A stretch of DNA of 64,000 bases from Pseudomonas cerasi (GTDB taxonomy: Bacteria; Pseudomonadota; Gammaproteobacteria; Pseudomonadales; Pseudomonadaceae): NCBI RefSeq assembly GCF_900074915.1, contig NZ_LT222315.1, positions 1 through 64,000 of the forward strand. Reading direction: 5' to 3'. The notes under the pieces were generated by a model. That model was not told where the DNA came from. It ran no database searches and saw only the letters and a program-made list of their open reading frames with translations. How positions within the stretch are numbered: position 1 is the first letter of the stretch; the number at the start of each line of letters is the position of its first letter. The translations under genes and the position numbers were made by a program. Positions 1 through 7,789 of this stretch are shown piece by piece.

Positions 1-66
1 TAATCAGCTCACGTTATGTGTGTTGAACAGGTGTCGATTGCTCATCTGGCCTGTTCAAGATTTTCC

Positions 67-94
67 AAAAAGCCCGCCGGCAAGCGGGCTTTTT
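67..94. terminator. Rho-independent terminator-like hairpin
   Basis: An inverted repeat pairs AAGCCCGC with GCGGGCTT around a short loop. An A-run lies on the left and a T-run on the right, so it could end transcription in either direction. It lies downstream of the GntR-type gene on the minus strand and of whatever precedes the window on the plus strand. Confidence 0.75.
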
Positions 95-218
95 GGTTTC
101 TGCGATTCGTGAATCTACATCGTCGCTTTCCTGCAAATAAAACTGTGCCGGATAGTAGCATGGGACCTCCGCTTTTCGCCCTACAAAATCCGTTGCTTTC
201 AAAGAGCTAGGCCACTCA

Positions 219-647
219 TCAGCACGGAGTGGGACGCAGCTGGCCCAGGACGCGCAGGATTTCGTTTTCAAAGGCCACTTTCGATTCAAGGTCGGCCAGC
301 CTTTTGTGACCCTCTGCAACGCACCTCAGCAAGCCCGGCAGGTGACCATGCTGGGGCGGCTCGTTGCCGTTCGTGACCAGGTAGCCTTTGTGGTACTGCG
401 CGGCGATGTAACCCTGCGTTTCCAACGAGCGCAGCGCTTCACGCACAGGCATACGGCTGACCTGGAAGGCATTGGCGATGGCTTGCTGCGCAAGCCGTTC
501 ACCTGGTTCAAGTCGTCCGTCCATAATGGCTCCGCGAAGCGCTTCTTCTATGGTCTCGCGAGGCAGCGCTATAGGCTGTGCAATGCCGAGGGCAATGGTT
601 TCGAGCACGTGCTGCGCGTGCAGTTTTTGCGTTCTGCGGTTACTCAT
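219..647 (-). CDS. GntR-family transcriptional regulator, C-terminally short
   Basis: This 142-residue product carries a GntR-type winged helix-turn-helix. The region around residues 27-92 reads like the family (LREAIMDG-type helix, GERLAQQAIANAFQVSRMPVREALRSL, then the wing with GYL). FadR/FCD-type members are usually about 220-250 residues with an all-helical ligand-binding domain. Only about 45 residues follow the DNA-binding domain here, so the effector domain is mostly missing. The start follows AAGGAGAAGTA, a good ribosome-binding site. It is probably a truncated regulator kept as a fragment, although a DNA-binding-only repressor cannot be excluded. No target operon is visible. Confidence 0.75.
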   Translation of the reverse strand: MSNRRTQKLHAQHVLETIALGIAQPIALPRETIEEALRGAIMDGRLEPGERLAQQAIANAFQVSRMPVREALRSLETQGYIAAQYHKGYLVTNGNEPPQHGHLPGLLRCVAEGHKRLADLESKVAFENEILRVLGQLRPTPC

Positions 648-782
648 TTACTTCTCCTTTTTACGCATGCGAACACAACCCTGCGCCGGAGCGCCTGACT
701 CGGCGCGGCACAGGTTGAGGTGTGATTTCTTAGGTGCCACCTCCTGGCCGGGAGGTGGCCTATCAGGCGGCTCAGTCCACGC
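648..782. other. Intergenic region with a GC-rich hairpin
   Basis: This gap holds the upstream region of the GntR-type gene. It also holds a hairpin at about 735-758 pairing GCCACCTCC with GGAGGTGGC, just past the end of the relaxase reading frame. The hairpin has no clear T-run on either strand, so a terminator role is only possible. Confidence 0.4.
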
Positions 783-2335
783 TCATGCCGTCATCTTCAT
801 CCGGGGATGACAGCTCCGGTGTGCCGGCAGCGATGGCCTGCCCTTTGGCGTGGTTTCAGCGACTTCCCGCTCAGGCGCGGTCGGTTGCGCAGACCATTCG
901 CGGCGGTTGACCGTTTTGTCCGTGACAGTGCCGTCCTCTTCGATGACCTGCACCACGACAGGCTGGGTGCCCAGGTCTTGCAAACGTACCTGGTCGCCTT
1001 GCTTCAGATCTGCGTCGCCCATGGCCTCTTCCAGCCCCGCCCACACCGTGCGGGGCTTACCGCCCTCGGGCTTGGCGTCACGAAGTATTTTGTTGGTTGT
1101 GTGTTGGTGCTTCCCATGCTCGATGCGTGCCCTCGATGACTTTGCTCCTGGACGGGGCTGTCTGGCTCGTTGCTGCTTTTGTGTCGGAAACAGACGCTCT
1201 TCCACCTCATTGACTATCTGGGCAGCCATCTCCGTGAGGTGGTCCAGATCATCGACCAACTTAGGCGAGTTTTCGACTTGCTTGTAAGTGGCGACGATGC
1301 TGGCCTTGAACGCTTCACGATAGCTGTCGTTTTCCATGTAAGACGTGAGCGCTTCAGGGTCTTGTTCCGCCGCAATAAGCCAGATGGCGTGGTCTTTACC
1401 TCGCAAGCCCATGACCGTATCAGAGGCTCTGACATCCGCTTCGGACATCGGAAAATCACGACGCCATTGTGCTTCAAGCCTGACCAGCTCGCTGGGCTCT
1501 GCAGGTCCGGATCGTTGGCCCGACTGGTCTGCCCTTCAGCTGTGGCTGTTGCTGCGGGATCGGCAGTCGATTGCGCACGCTGCGCCTGCCATTGCAAAGG
1601 CCTGATCGCCCTTGGGCTCACCACGTTTGGAATGCCCAGCGTGGTCGCCACCAGTTCGACTAACGAAACGCGCATCCGCTCTGGCACGAAGTCCAGCTCT
1701 TTGGTCAGTACCTGGCTAACCTGCTCAGCGGTTTCCTTCTTATCCCTCGATTGTCACTGTAACGGGTCCCGTATCTCCCGTGAGGAGTCATCAACCGAGG
1801 CCAGGTTGTTGGCATTAGGCTTTGCGGCTTCGGGGTTCACTGGTGCCGGCGCTGGGCTTGTGCCAGCTGAAGTACTCACCGGCTCAGGCGTGCTGGTCTG
1901 TGCCTCAGACGTGGCCGGCGGTGGAATCCACATCAGGGTGAGCACGCTGTGCCTGCCATTGCGCAAAGCCTGGTCGCCTTTTGGCTGACCGCGTTCAGGA
2001 ATGCCCAGGGTGATCGCCACCGTCTCCACGAACGCAATGCGCTCCGGCTCGGGAACAGTGTCGAGCTGGGTGGCCAGCGCCTGGCTAACCTGGTCAGCCG
2101 TTTTTCCTTGGCCATACAGCGCTTCGATAGGCACGGTAACGCCTAGGCGATCCGCCTGGTCCCGCACGTCCCGTGTGGCGTCATCAACGTGCCGAGGCAA
2201 GTCGGTGGCAGGACCAATGCTCTGGCCATCACGTTCGATGTCCAGCTCTGCACGGCGGTCAGCCAGGCTTTGCGTTCATGGCCTTGTCGGTGAAATGCAC
2301 GTCCAGGCCATTCTTGGCCACCGCCTCGATCCACC
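783..2335 (-). pseudogene. Relaxase C-terminal region broken by frameshifts
   Basis: Relaxase-like protein continues downstream of the main relaxase frame but jumps between frames. Near 2335 the sense passes from KKLVD into EAVAKNGLDVHFTDKAMNA. Near 2290 it passes into a frame reading LADRRAELDIERDGQ and PRHVDDATRDVRDQADRLG, and near 1754 that frame stops. A second frame, KKETAEQVSQVLTKELD..., runs to about 1500, and the last stretch (EPSELVRLEAQWRRDF, MSEADVRASDTVMGLRGKDH) runs to 783. The DVHFTDKAMNA segment resembles the LPD7 domain of large MOBP relaxases. The pieces are collinear, so the gene was once longer. Either the tail has decayed or several small indels are assembly errors. Confidence 0.75.
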
Positions 2336-4800
2336 AGCTTTTTGAATTCGGCGGTGCCGGTGATGGTCAGTGTGCTGCCGAACCGCTCCCTGGCCAGCTG
2401 GAGGGCCACGGACACCCCGGATTCGGTAATCCCCGTGCGGCGCATAGAGATTGTTTTGCCCGTGTCCACAAACAGGGTCTTGTCGGTCTGCTTGTCCAGG
2501 TAATGCACGTTCTGACTGAACTTGGCTTTGCGTGTGTAAAGGTCCTTGGCGCTGAGGTCGCGGGCCCGCTGACTGGCGGCGGCGGGATCAACCTGTTTGG
2601 CAAAGCGATCCATGACCCGCTTCACCCGGTCACGCACGCCTTCAGGGCCAGGCCCTCTGGCACCGCTGATGCTGAAGCCTGGGTCTTCTTTTTCGTCTTC
2701 TAACAGATTGCGTATGGCTGCACTGCCCATGAAATTCACCTCGGTGTTGGGTTTCGGGTTGTGGAACTGTTCACGCGCTTTAAGCCGTTCGAAGGTCAGC
2801 ACGGAAACCAGCTGCGCCTTGTCTTGGCGGGTTAAGCGTTGATCGGAGAACACGGCGCGCCTGAGCGCGTAATACTGTTGATCGATCCGGCGTATTGCCC
2901 ATCGATGCGCCGGGGCAATCTGGTTGTGCTGCGCTTCCCGCGTGAAATACGCGGCCACCGTCGAGGCCTGCCTGTTAACGGTCAGGGCCTTGATCGAGGC
3001 GCGCTTGAACACCAGCGCCTTGTCTGCGGGCCGTTTGAGCGGATCGAACAGCATCCGGGCGCGCTGCTCGATGTCAGCCACCGTCGCGACCCGATGCGGG
3101 TTCTTGGCGTAGGGCGGGACGACAGAGCCAGGCCGCCATTGGCGGGGAGGGCGAGGCTTGCCTGGAGCCCTGGGCCTACGCCCGACAGAAGATCGTCCAG
3201 GCGTTGCTGTCGCAGTCGCTGCCTTGGGCATCGACGTGACGGAAGGTGCTCTGTAGAACACCAGCGCGTTGTCAGAAGGCTTCTTGAGCGGATCAAAAAG
3301 GCGTCGGCCTCGCTCCTCGATGTCAGCGATGGTCGCGACGCGGTGCGGGTTCTTGGCATACGGCGGGACTACGCGTCCAGTTCGTACTCGGGCGTTTCGG
3401 GGCTTTCCAGCTCCGGTCCGGCGTCGGCCTGTAGCGCCTGCTGGCGTTGCTGTTCCCGTTGCTTCCTGAGAAACGGCGGCAGGCCCGCGTCCTCCTCTTC
3501 CTCGCTCAACTGTGGACCTGCTCCCTCTTCCTCTTCCTCGTCCTCCTCCTGGTACAGATGGTCGCAATCCAGAATCTCCTCCTGGTTGCGACTGTCCCAG
3601 GTGAACGTGTGCATCACTGGGCAGTAGCACCGCACCGTCACGGCTTCGGGCCGATCCGGCTTGCCGGTGATCTGCCACATCGCTGACGGACAGGTCTTGC
3701 AGGCCATCGGCAGGTGCGGCAGTGCGTCGCCCCGCAGTTTCAGCAGGACTTCGCTGGTGATCTCTCTGTCGTTGCCCGGTGTGTACGTTGTCATTGTGTT
3801 CTCCATGGACTTGGTAGAATTTCTGCTCGCGCTCAGCAAGCAACTGCTGACGCTCTTCTGGGCTGGCAGCCACATAACGCTTGCGAAACGCCGGTGTCGC
3901 CTTTTCCACATACTTGATTTCCATCGCCCGTTGCGGCCATTCAGTTAACCGCTGGGCAATGATCGCTTTATCAAGCGGCTCCTTTTTCAAGTCGCGCCTG
4001 ACGATAAAGTCATCGTGAAAGATGGTTTCTTTGAGGTTGGTAAACTTCGCATCACCGGGCAACTTGACGGCCACGTACTCATTGTCTTTGCCCTGGTTGC
4101 GGATGCGCGTTTCACCGTAGGTGGCCGCCAACTCGTAGAACGCCTCACGGGTGGTCACGTTCTTTTCAATCACCTGCCTAACCAGCGTTTGCTTGAACTC
4201 CCGATTCTTACCGTAGAAGTCATCGCCCTTGTACCTGGACAGCACGCTTGCGGCATCAGCAATGTCTACCCGAACATGCTCTCTGGGTGACGCAAGGTTG
4301 TACTTCTGGTTTAGGTATTCCTGGAAAGCCTCAAAATACTTCTCATGATTCTTATAAAAGCCCACGGGGTTGGCTTCATTACCACTGAGCAAGTTAATGC
4401 GCGGCACGATCACATGAATATGCGGTTTGCGCTCGACAGGCTTGCCGGTCTTCTTGTCAGTTACCCATTTGATTTTCGGCAAATGCGCTTCTGCATAGAA
4501 ATTGAATTCTTCCGCTTTATACGCATACATGAGAAACTGTTTAAATTCGGCTGTAACTGCTTTAAGTGTGGATTCAGCCACAGCGTCTTCACGAAAGCTA
4601 AGCGTGAACGTCAAGTAACGGTCCTGGCCGCGATCAGGGATGCTCTCATATATAGAACGGGTTAAATCGAGGTCGCCGGATATAACCAGGCGATGATCCA
4701 GTTCATCGCGAGTGAACTCACGCCCTGACTTATTGCCTTCTTCGAGATATTCCTGTGCGCCAGTGTTGTACCCACTGGGCCTAATCAGCATCAGAGACAC
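2143..4800 (-). CDS. MOBP-type relaxase, N-terminal and central part
   Basis: The relaxase nicks one strand at oriT, stays covalently attached to it and pilots it through the type IV channel. The N-terminal 300 residues read like plasmid MOBP relaxases: a leading MSLMLIRPSGYNTG, then YLTFTLSFRED, and the metal-binding histidine motif KPHIHVIVPR near residue 130. The central region has two copies of VVPPYAKNPHRVAT...LFDPLK. Residues roughly 340-480 are rich in G, R, S and A, because this stretch also encodes another protein in a different frame (3369-3794). The genuine frame is lost near 2335, and the last 60 or so residues of this ORF are out-of-frame. The start overlaps the end of mobC by 20 bp, implying translational coupling. 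Confidence 0.85.
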   Translation of the reverse strand: MSLMLIRPSGYNTGAQEYLEEGNKSGREFTRDELDHRLVISGDLDLTRSIYESIPDRGQDRYLTFTLSFREDAVAESTLKAVTAEFKQFLMYAYKAEEFNFYAEAHLPKIKWVTDKKTGKPVERKPHIHVIVPRINLLSGNEANPVGFYKNHEKYFEAFQEYLNQKYNLASPREHVRVDIADAASVLSRYKGDDFYGKNREFKQTLVRQVIEKNVTTREAFYELAATYGETRIRNQGKDNEYVAVKLPGDAKFTNLKETIFHDDFIVRRDLKKEPLDKAIIAQRLTEWPQRAMEIKYVEKATPAFRKRYVAASPEERQQLLAEREQKFYQVHGEHNDNVHTGQRQRDHQRSPAETAGRRTAAPADGLQDLSVSDVADHRQAGSARSRDGAVLLPSDAHVHLGQSQPGGDSGLRPSVPGGGRGRGRGSRSTVERGRGGRGPAAVSQEATGTATPAGATGRRRTGAGKPRNARVRTGRVVPPYAKNPHRVATIADIEERGRRLFDPLKKPSDNALVFYRAPSVTSMPKAATATATPGRSSVGRRPRAPGKPRPPRQWRPGSVVPPYAKNPHRVATVADIEQRARMLFDPLKRPADKALVFKRASIKALTVNRQASTVAAYFTREAQHNQIAPAHRWAIRRIDQQYYALRRAVFSDQRLTRQDKAQLVSVLTFERLKAREQFHNPKPNTEVNFMGSAAIRNLLEDEKEDPGFSISGARGPGPEGVRDRVKRVMDRFAKQVDPAAASQRARDLSAKDLYTRKAKFSQNVHYLDKQTDKTLFVDTGKTISMRRTGITESGVSVALQLARERFGSTLTITGTAEFKKLVDRGGGQEWPGRAFHRQGHERKAWLTAVQSWTSNVMARALVLPPTCLGTLMTPHGTCGTRRIA
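3369..3794 (-). CDS. Nested gene inside the relaxase frame: Cys-containing acidic protein
   Basis: A 141-residue ORF lies entirely inside the relaxase gene in another frame on the same strand. It starts at ATG with GGAG about seven bases upstream. The product has a metal-site-like cluster in its first half (MACKTCPSAMW, then RCYCPVMHTF and LDCDH). A very acidic patch (YQEEDEEEEEGAG) and a glutamine-rich tail follow. It looks more protein-like than the overlapping relaxase stretch, which is low-complexity G/R/S/A. It ends just before the repeated VVPPYAKNPHR segment of the relaxase. The family was not identified. Nested genes inside relaxase genes are known in other mobilisation systems, for example mobB within mobA of RSF1010. 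Confidence 0.65.
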   Translation of the reverse strand: MTTYTPGNDREITSEVLLKLRGDALPHLPMACKTCPSAMWQITGKPDRPEAVTVRCYCPVMHTFTWDSRNQEEILDCDHLYQEEDEEEEEGAGPQLSEEEEDAGLPPFLRKQREQQRQQALQADAGPELESPETPEYELDA

Positions 4801-5131
4801 CTGCCAACAGCAGGGCCTCGATGGCGGTCAACTTGTTCAACCAGAGGGTGTATGTCTTTTCAGAAATGACGCCACGGCGGTGTGCAGCATTCACCTGATG
4901 GGCCAACTGGTTAATGTTGTTGCTGGTTTTGTTATAGAAGAACAGCAGCCGGTGATAGTCCTGTGGCTTGGCCGCTTTAACATTGAAGGTGAGTTTCGCA
5001 TTGATAAAAACGTCACGCAGGAACTCGGAAGTCGTCATGCCTGCTTCCTTGGTTTTCCTGAGTATCTCGGTGTGATCATCCTCACCCACACGCAGGGTCA
5101 GGACACGGGTCTTGGGGGGCTGCTCAGCCAT
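4781..5131 (-). CDS. mobC: MobC-like relaxosome accessory protein
   Basis: This 116-residue protein begins MAEQPPKTRVLTLRVGEDDH. A ribbon-helix-helix-like N-terminus is followed by TTSEFLRDVF and a C-terminal helical region with LLFFYNKTSNNINQLAHQVNAA, typical of MobC relaxosome proteins. These bind oriT and help the relaxase reach the nic site. The start chosen has GGAGG four bases upstream, in preference to an in-frame ATG at 5179. The end overlaps the relaxase start. The upstream region on its other side carries oriT-like inverted repeats. Confidence 0.85.
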   Translation of the reverse strand: MAEQPPKTRVLTLRVGEDDHTEILRKTKEAGMTTSEFLRDVFINAKLTFNVKAAKPQDYHRLLFFYNKTSNNINQLAHQVNAAHRRGVISEKTYTLWLNKLTAIEALLLAGVSDAD

Positions 5132-5213
5132 GGGGCCTCCGACGATCAATGACGCAATTGATTTATCGACTGATGACAAACGACAAGCGCAGCGCTACCG
5201 CTCTGCGGGGTTT

Positions 5214-5290
5214 CAAAGGGGTTTCCCCTTTGGCACGGCGATGTATTCGGGGGGGCGCTTCATCCCCCCGTATACATCGGTAACGTGCCT
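5214..5290. other. Candidate oriT region with two inverted repeats
   Basis: Two inverted repeats lie between mobC and the divergent StbA-like gene. The first is CAAAGGGG-ttt-CCCCTTTG at 5214-5232. The second, at 5239-5279, pairs CGATGTAT and a run of G with a run of C and ATACATCG. The sequence TAACGTGCCTG follows at once. The position next to mobC and relaxase, opposite an stb gene, matches the oriT region of R388-like plasmids. The nic site itself cannot be fixed by eye. Confidence 0.5.
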
Positions 5291-5336
5291 GTTTTGCGAA
5301 TTCGGATTTCGAGTACGGCTCCAGAAGACAAGTGCA

Positions 5337-5505
5337 CACTGCATTTGCACTGCACTCGCACTGCAAAATAACTGCACCTACACTGCATCACACTGCACTT
5401 TCACTGCATTATCAGTGCACGTGCACTGCACCTCACTGCATTTGCACTGCATCTTCACTGCACCTACACTGCATTGCACTGCACTTTCACTGCATCCCCA
5501 CTGCA
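5337..5505 (+). repeat. Sixteen CACTGCA-type motifs phased at 10-11 bp
   Basis: The heptamer CACTGCA starts at 5337, 5348, 5359, 5381, 5391, 5402, 5424, 5434, 5445, 5456, 5467, 5477, 5488 and 5499. AACTGCA at 5370 and CAGTGCA at 5413 fill the two gaps. Spacing is 11 bp with three 10-bp steps, averaging 10.8 bp, so every motif faces the same side of the helix. The array ends 23 bp before the StbA-like gene. In R388, StbA binds short direct repeats at 11-bp spacing upstream of its own gene; this array looks like the equivalent site and is longer. Confidence 0.9.
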
Positions 5506-5528
5506 AACCCTGATGAAAAGGAACATTT

Positions 5529-5936
5529 ATGGCCAAATCAACCATTGCTGACACCCTAAACAGAATGGCCAACGCACAGAACGGTCGCAGTGTGGCCAGC
5601 CGCCTGCGTGACATTTTCCCTGACATCGAAAGAGCGCTTGAGGCAGGGGTGAGCCGCACAGCCATTCTGAAAGCGCTAGAAGATGATGGATTGGCAATCA
5701 CCATGAAAACATTCGAAAGCGCTCTGTACAGAATCCGCCGTAGCACTAAGATAAGTGAGGCAAATACAGGCATCGCTGGAAGTTCAGAATCACGTAGTGC
5801 GAGTCAGAAACTAACAACATCTCAACAGCCTGAAGGTAAGCCTCACCCTTTCGCAGGGCTCGGCGGTAACGGCAGAGACAGCAATGCAGTGCACCACTCT
5901 GTACCTGACAAAGACCGAATATACGGACGAAAATAG
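5529..5936 (+). CDS. stbA: StbA-like DNA-binding plasmid stability protein
   Basis: This 135-residue protein has an N-terminal helical DNA-binding-like domain (residues about 5-70: VASRLRDIFPDIERALEAG, then ALEDDGLAITMKTFESALYR). A polar, probably disordered C-terminus follows. The pattern and the upstream phased repeat array match the R388 StbA type, which keeps low-copy plasmids stable without a ParA motor and restrains conjugation. AAGGA precedes the ATG. A terminator follows at 5941, so it is transcribed alone. Autoregulation through the array is likely. The stbB and stbC genes lie beyond the IS5-type element in the opposite orientation. Confidence 0.7.
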   Translation: MAKSTIADTLNRMANAQNGRSVASRLRDIFPDIERALEAGVSRTAILKALEDDGLAITMKTFESALYRIRRSTKISEANTGIAGSSESRSASQKLTTSQQPEGKPHPFAGLGGNGRDSNAVHHSVPDKDRIYGRK

Positions 5937-5940
5937 TCAG

Positions 5941-5965
5941 AAAAGGGGTGAACTCACCCCTTTTT
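5941..5965 (+). terminator. Rho-independent terminator after the StbA-like gene
   Basis: AAAAGGGGTGA pairs with TCACCCCTTTTT, immediately after the stop codon at 5936. The T-run is on the plus strand side. Confidence 0.85.
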
Positions 5966-5980
5966 ACTCATCAGCTCTAA

Positions 5981-7173
5981 GGAAACTCTGAAAAAGACTT
6001 CCAAATCTGGTGAAATACGCCAGTCCCAAGCACTGAACGGTTGAGTCCCGATGAAGCAGATGTCCTTCGCTGACGCCGAATACGCTGGCAAACGCAAACA
6101 AACCCGCCGTGAACGCTTCCTGATCGAGATGGATCAGGTCGTGCCCTGGAATGGCTTGGTCAAACTGATCGAGCCACACTATCCAAAGGGCGAAGGTGGT
6201 CGCCCTGCCTATCCGTTGATGGCGATGTTGCGGGTTCATCTGATGCAAAACTGGTTCGGCTACAGCGATCCGGCCATGGAAGAATCGCTCTACGAAACCA
6301 CAATTCTGCGACAGTTTGCAGGACTGCACCTGGATCGGATTCCGGACGAAACCACGATCCTCAATTTCCGCCGACTGCTGGAGAAACATGAGCTGGCCGG
6401 TGGGATTTTGCAGGTCATCAATGGCTATTTGGGCGACCGTGGTTTGTTGCTGCGCCAGGGCACCGTGGTCGATGCAACGATCATCCATGCGGCGAGTTCG
6501 ACCAAGAACGAGGACGGAAAACGTGACCCTGAAATGCACCAGACGAAGAAAGGAAATCAATATTTCTTCGGGATGAAAGCGCACATCGGTGTCGATGCCG
6601 AATCCGGTTTGGTGCATAGCGTGGTGGGCACGGCGGCGAATGTAGCTGACGTAACTCAGGTCGACCAGTTACTGCACGGAGAAGAAACTTACGTCTCTGG
6701 CGACGCGGGCTACACCGGTGTCGAAAAGCGTCCCGAGCATCAAAATCGCCAAATGATATGGTCGATTGCAGCGCGGCCCAGCAGTTATAAAAAGCATGCA
6801 AAGGAAAGTCTGATCGGGCGCATGCGTCGCAAAATCGAATACGCGAAAGCTCAACTGCGCGCCAAGGTTGAGCATCCGTTTCGAGTGATCAAACGCCAGT
6901 TTGGTTATACGAAAGTACGCTTCCGAGGCCTGCTGAAAAACACTGCGCAGCAGACCACGCTATTTGCTCTGTCCAATCTGTGGATGATGCGAAAACGACT
7001 GCTGAATACAGGAGAGGTGCGCCTGTAATGTGGACAATTGACGCTAAAAAGCGCTTGTCCGAAGAAAAAAGAGGAGTTGGGCGAGGCAAAGGTCTGATTT
7101 TCGATTGAAACGACGTTTTTTGAAACTTTGAAGCAACGGGAGGGTTAAAAAGTCTGCCTACTTCAGACCTTCC
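5981..7173 (+). mobile_element. IS5-family insertion sequence
   Basis: The element is 1,193 bp. Its ends share GGAA...CTGAA...AG as imperfect inverted repeats (left end from 5981, right end to 7173). It is flanked by the 4-bp duplication CTAA at 5977-5980 and 7174-7177, which fits the YTAR target of IS5. One transposase gene fills it. It inserted into the 3' end of the stbC-like gene. Confidence 0.9.
6051..7028 (+). CDS. IS5-family transposase
   Basis: This 325-residue DDE transposase begins MKQMSFADAEYAGKRKQTRR. It contains the IS5 N-terminal domain (YPLMAMLRVHLMQNWFGYSDPAMEE), then VVDATIIHA with the first catalytic Asp, VSGDAGYTG with the second, and the C-terminal VEHPFRVIKRQFGYTKVR with the Glu in the Y-(2)-R-(3)-E-(6)-K neighbourhood. 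The frame is complete and its length is normal for the group, so the element is probably active. Confidence 0.95.
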   Translation: MKQMSFADAEYAGKRKQTRRERFLIEMDQVVPWNGLVKLIEPHYPKGEGGRPAYPLMAMLRVHLMQNWFGYSDPAMEESLYETTILRQFAGLHLDRIPDETTILNFRRLLEKHELAGGILQVINGYLGDRGLLLRQGTVVDATIIHAASSTKNEDGKRDPEMHQTKKGNQYFFGMKAHIGVDAESGLVHSVVGTAANVADVTQVDQLLHGEETYVSGDAGYTGVEKRPEHQNRQMIWSIAARPSSYKKHAKESLIGRMRRKIEYAKAQLRAKVEHPFRVIKRQFGYTKVRFRGLLKNTAQQTTLFALSNLWMMRKRLLNTGEVRL

Positions 7174-7789
7174 CTAACACCTGCTTTTTAACATTACTGG
7201 GCAACCTATCAATAGCCTGACTCTGTTTTTTTGATTCTCCATACCAATAGTTGGCGTTTTCCTGACTGTCCTGCGCAAAATCATACAACATCACCCCCCC
7301 AACAGAGGCCGTCATCACAGTTAAAGCAAGGGCAACAGAAAGACAAACATTCGTAATTAACAGCTTGGTATCTCGCAAACTCGCTGACAGTTCGTTTATT
7401 TTGCCTTCCGCCTTTGCAGCCACTGATTGCAGCGCCTGAGTAGACCCCGTCAATACAGCAGAGGTATCAGCAACCACAATTTCCTTGATACGTTGATGCG
7501 CATTTTCAATTTCAAGTTTGGTTAAGGCACTCAACATGCCTTTGGTCTCGTCTCGTAAAGACCCTACAGTCCTTTCCGAATCTTCAACAGCGAGCACAAT
7601 TTTCTCAATGACCGTATTCATCGCGCGTGGAACATCACGAACCACCTCTTCCAGTGAATCACTCACACTGTCGAGCATCATCTTATTGGCAAGCACTACG
7701 GAAAAGATGGGATCTTTTTCGGACAGGCGAATCCCATGCTCGGAGAATACTTCATTACGAATTTTATGATTCAGCTCTTTATCATTCAT
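7163..7789 (-). CDS. stbC: StbC/TraM-like membrane protein, tail clipped by IS5
   Basis: The product begins MNDKELNHKIRNEVF. It has a helical region with SLEEVVRDVPRAMNTVIEK and coiled-coil potential, then one clear membrane segment (VCLSVALALTVMTASVGGVMLY). It follows the ParA-like stbB gene with an 8-bp overlap, the arrangement of R388 stbB-stbC and RP4 traL-traM. The last three codons (GKV) and the stop come from the right end of the IS5-type element, so the native C-terminus is lost. The function of this family is unclear; a membrane partner for StbB is inferred. Confidence 0.6.
   Translation of the reverse strand: MNDKELNHKIRNEVFSEHGIRLSEKDPIFSVVLANKMMLDSVSDSLEEVVRDVPRAMNTVIEKIVLAVEDSERTVGSLRDETKGMLSALTKLEIENAHQRIKEIVVADTSAVLTGSTQALQSVAAKAEGKINELSASLRDTKLLITNVCLSVALALTVMTASVGGVMLYDFAQDSQENANYWYGESKKQSQAIDRLPSNVKKQVLGKV

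Noticed and set aside
5337..5505. CRISPR-like array
   Set aside because: The repeats are 7 bp with 3-4 bp spacers and no cas genes are near; the helical phasing and StbA-like neighbour explain them better.
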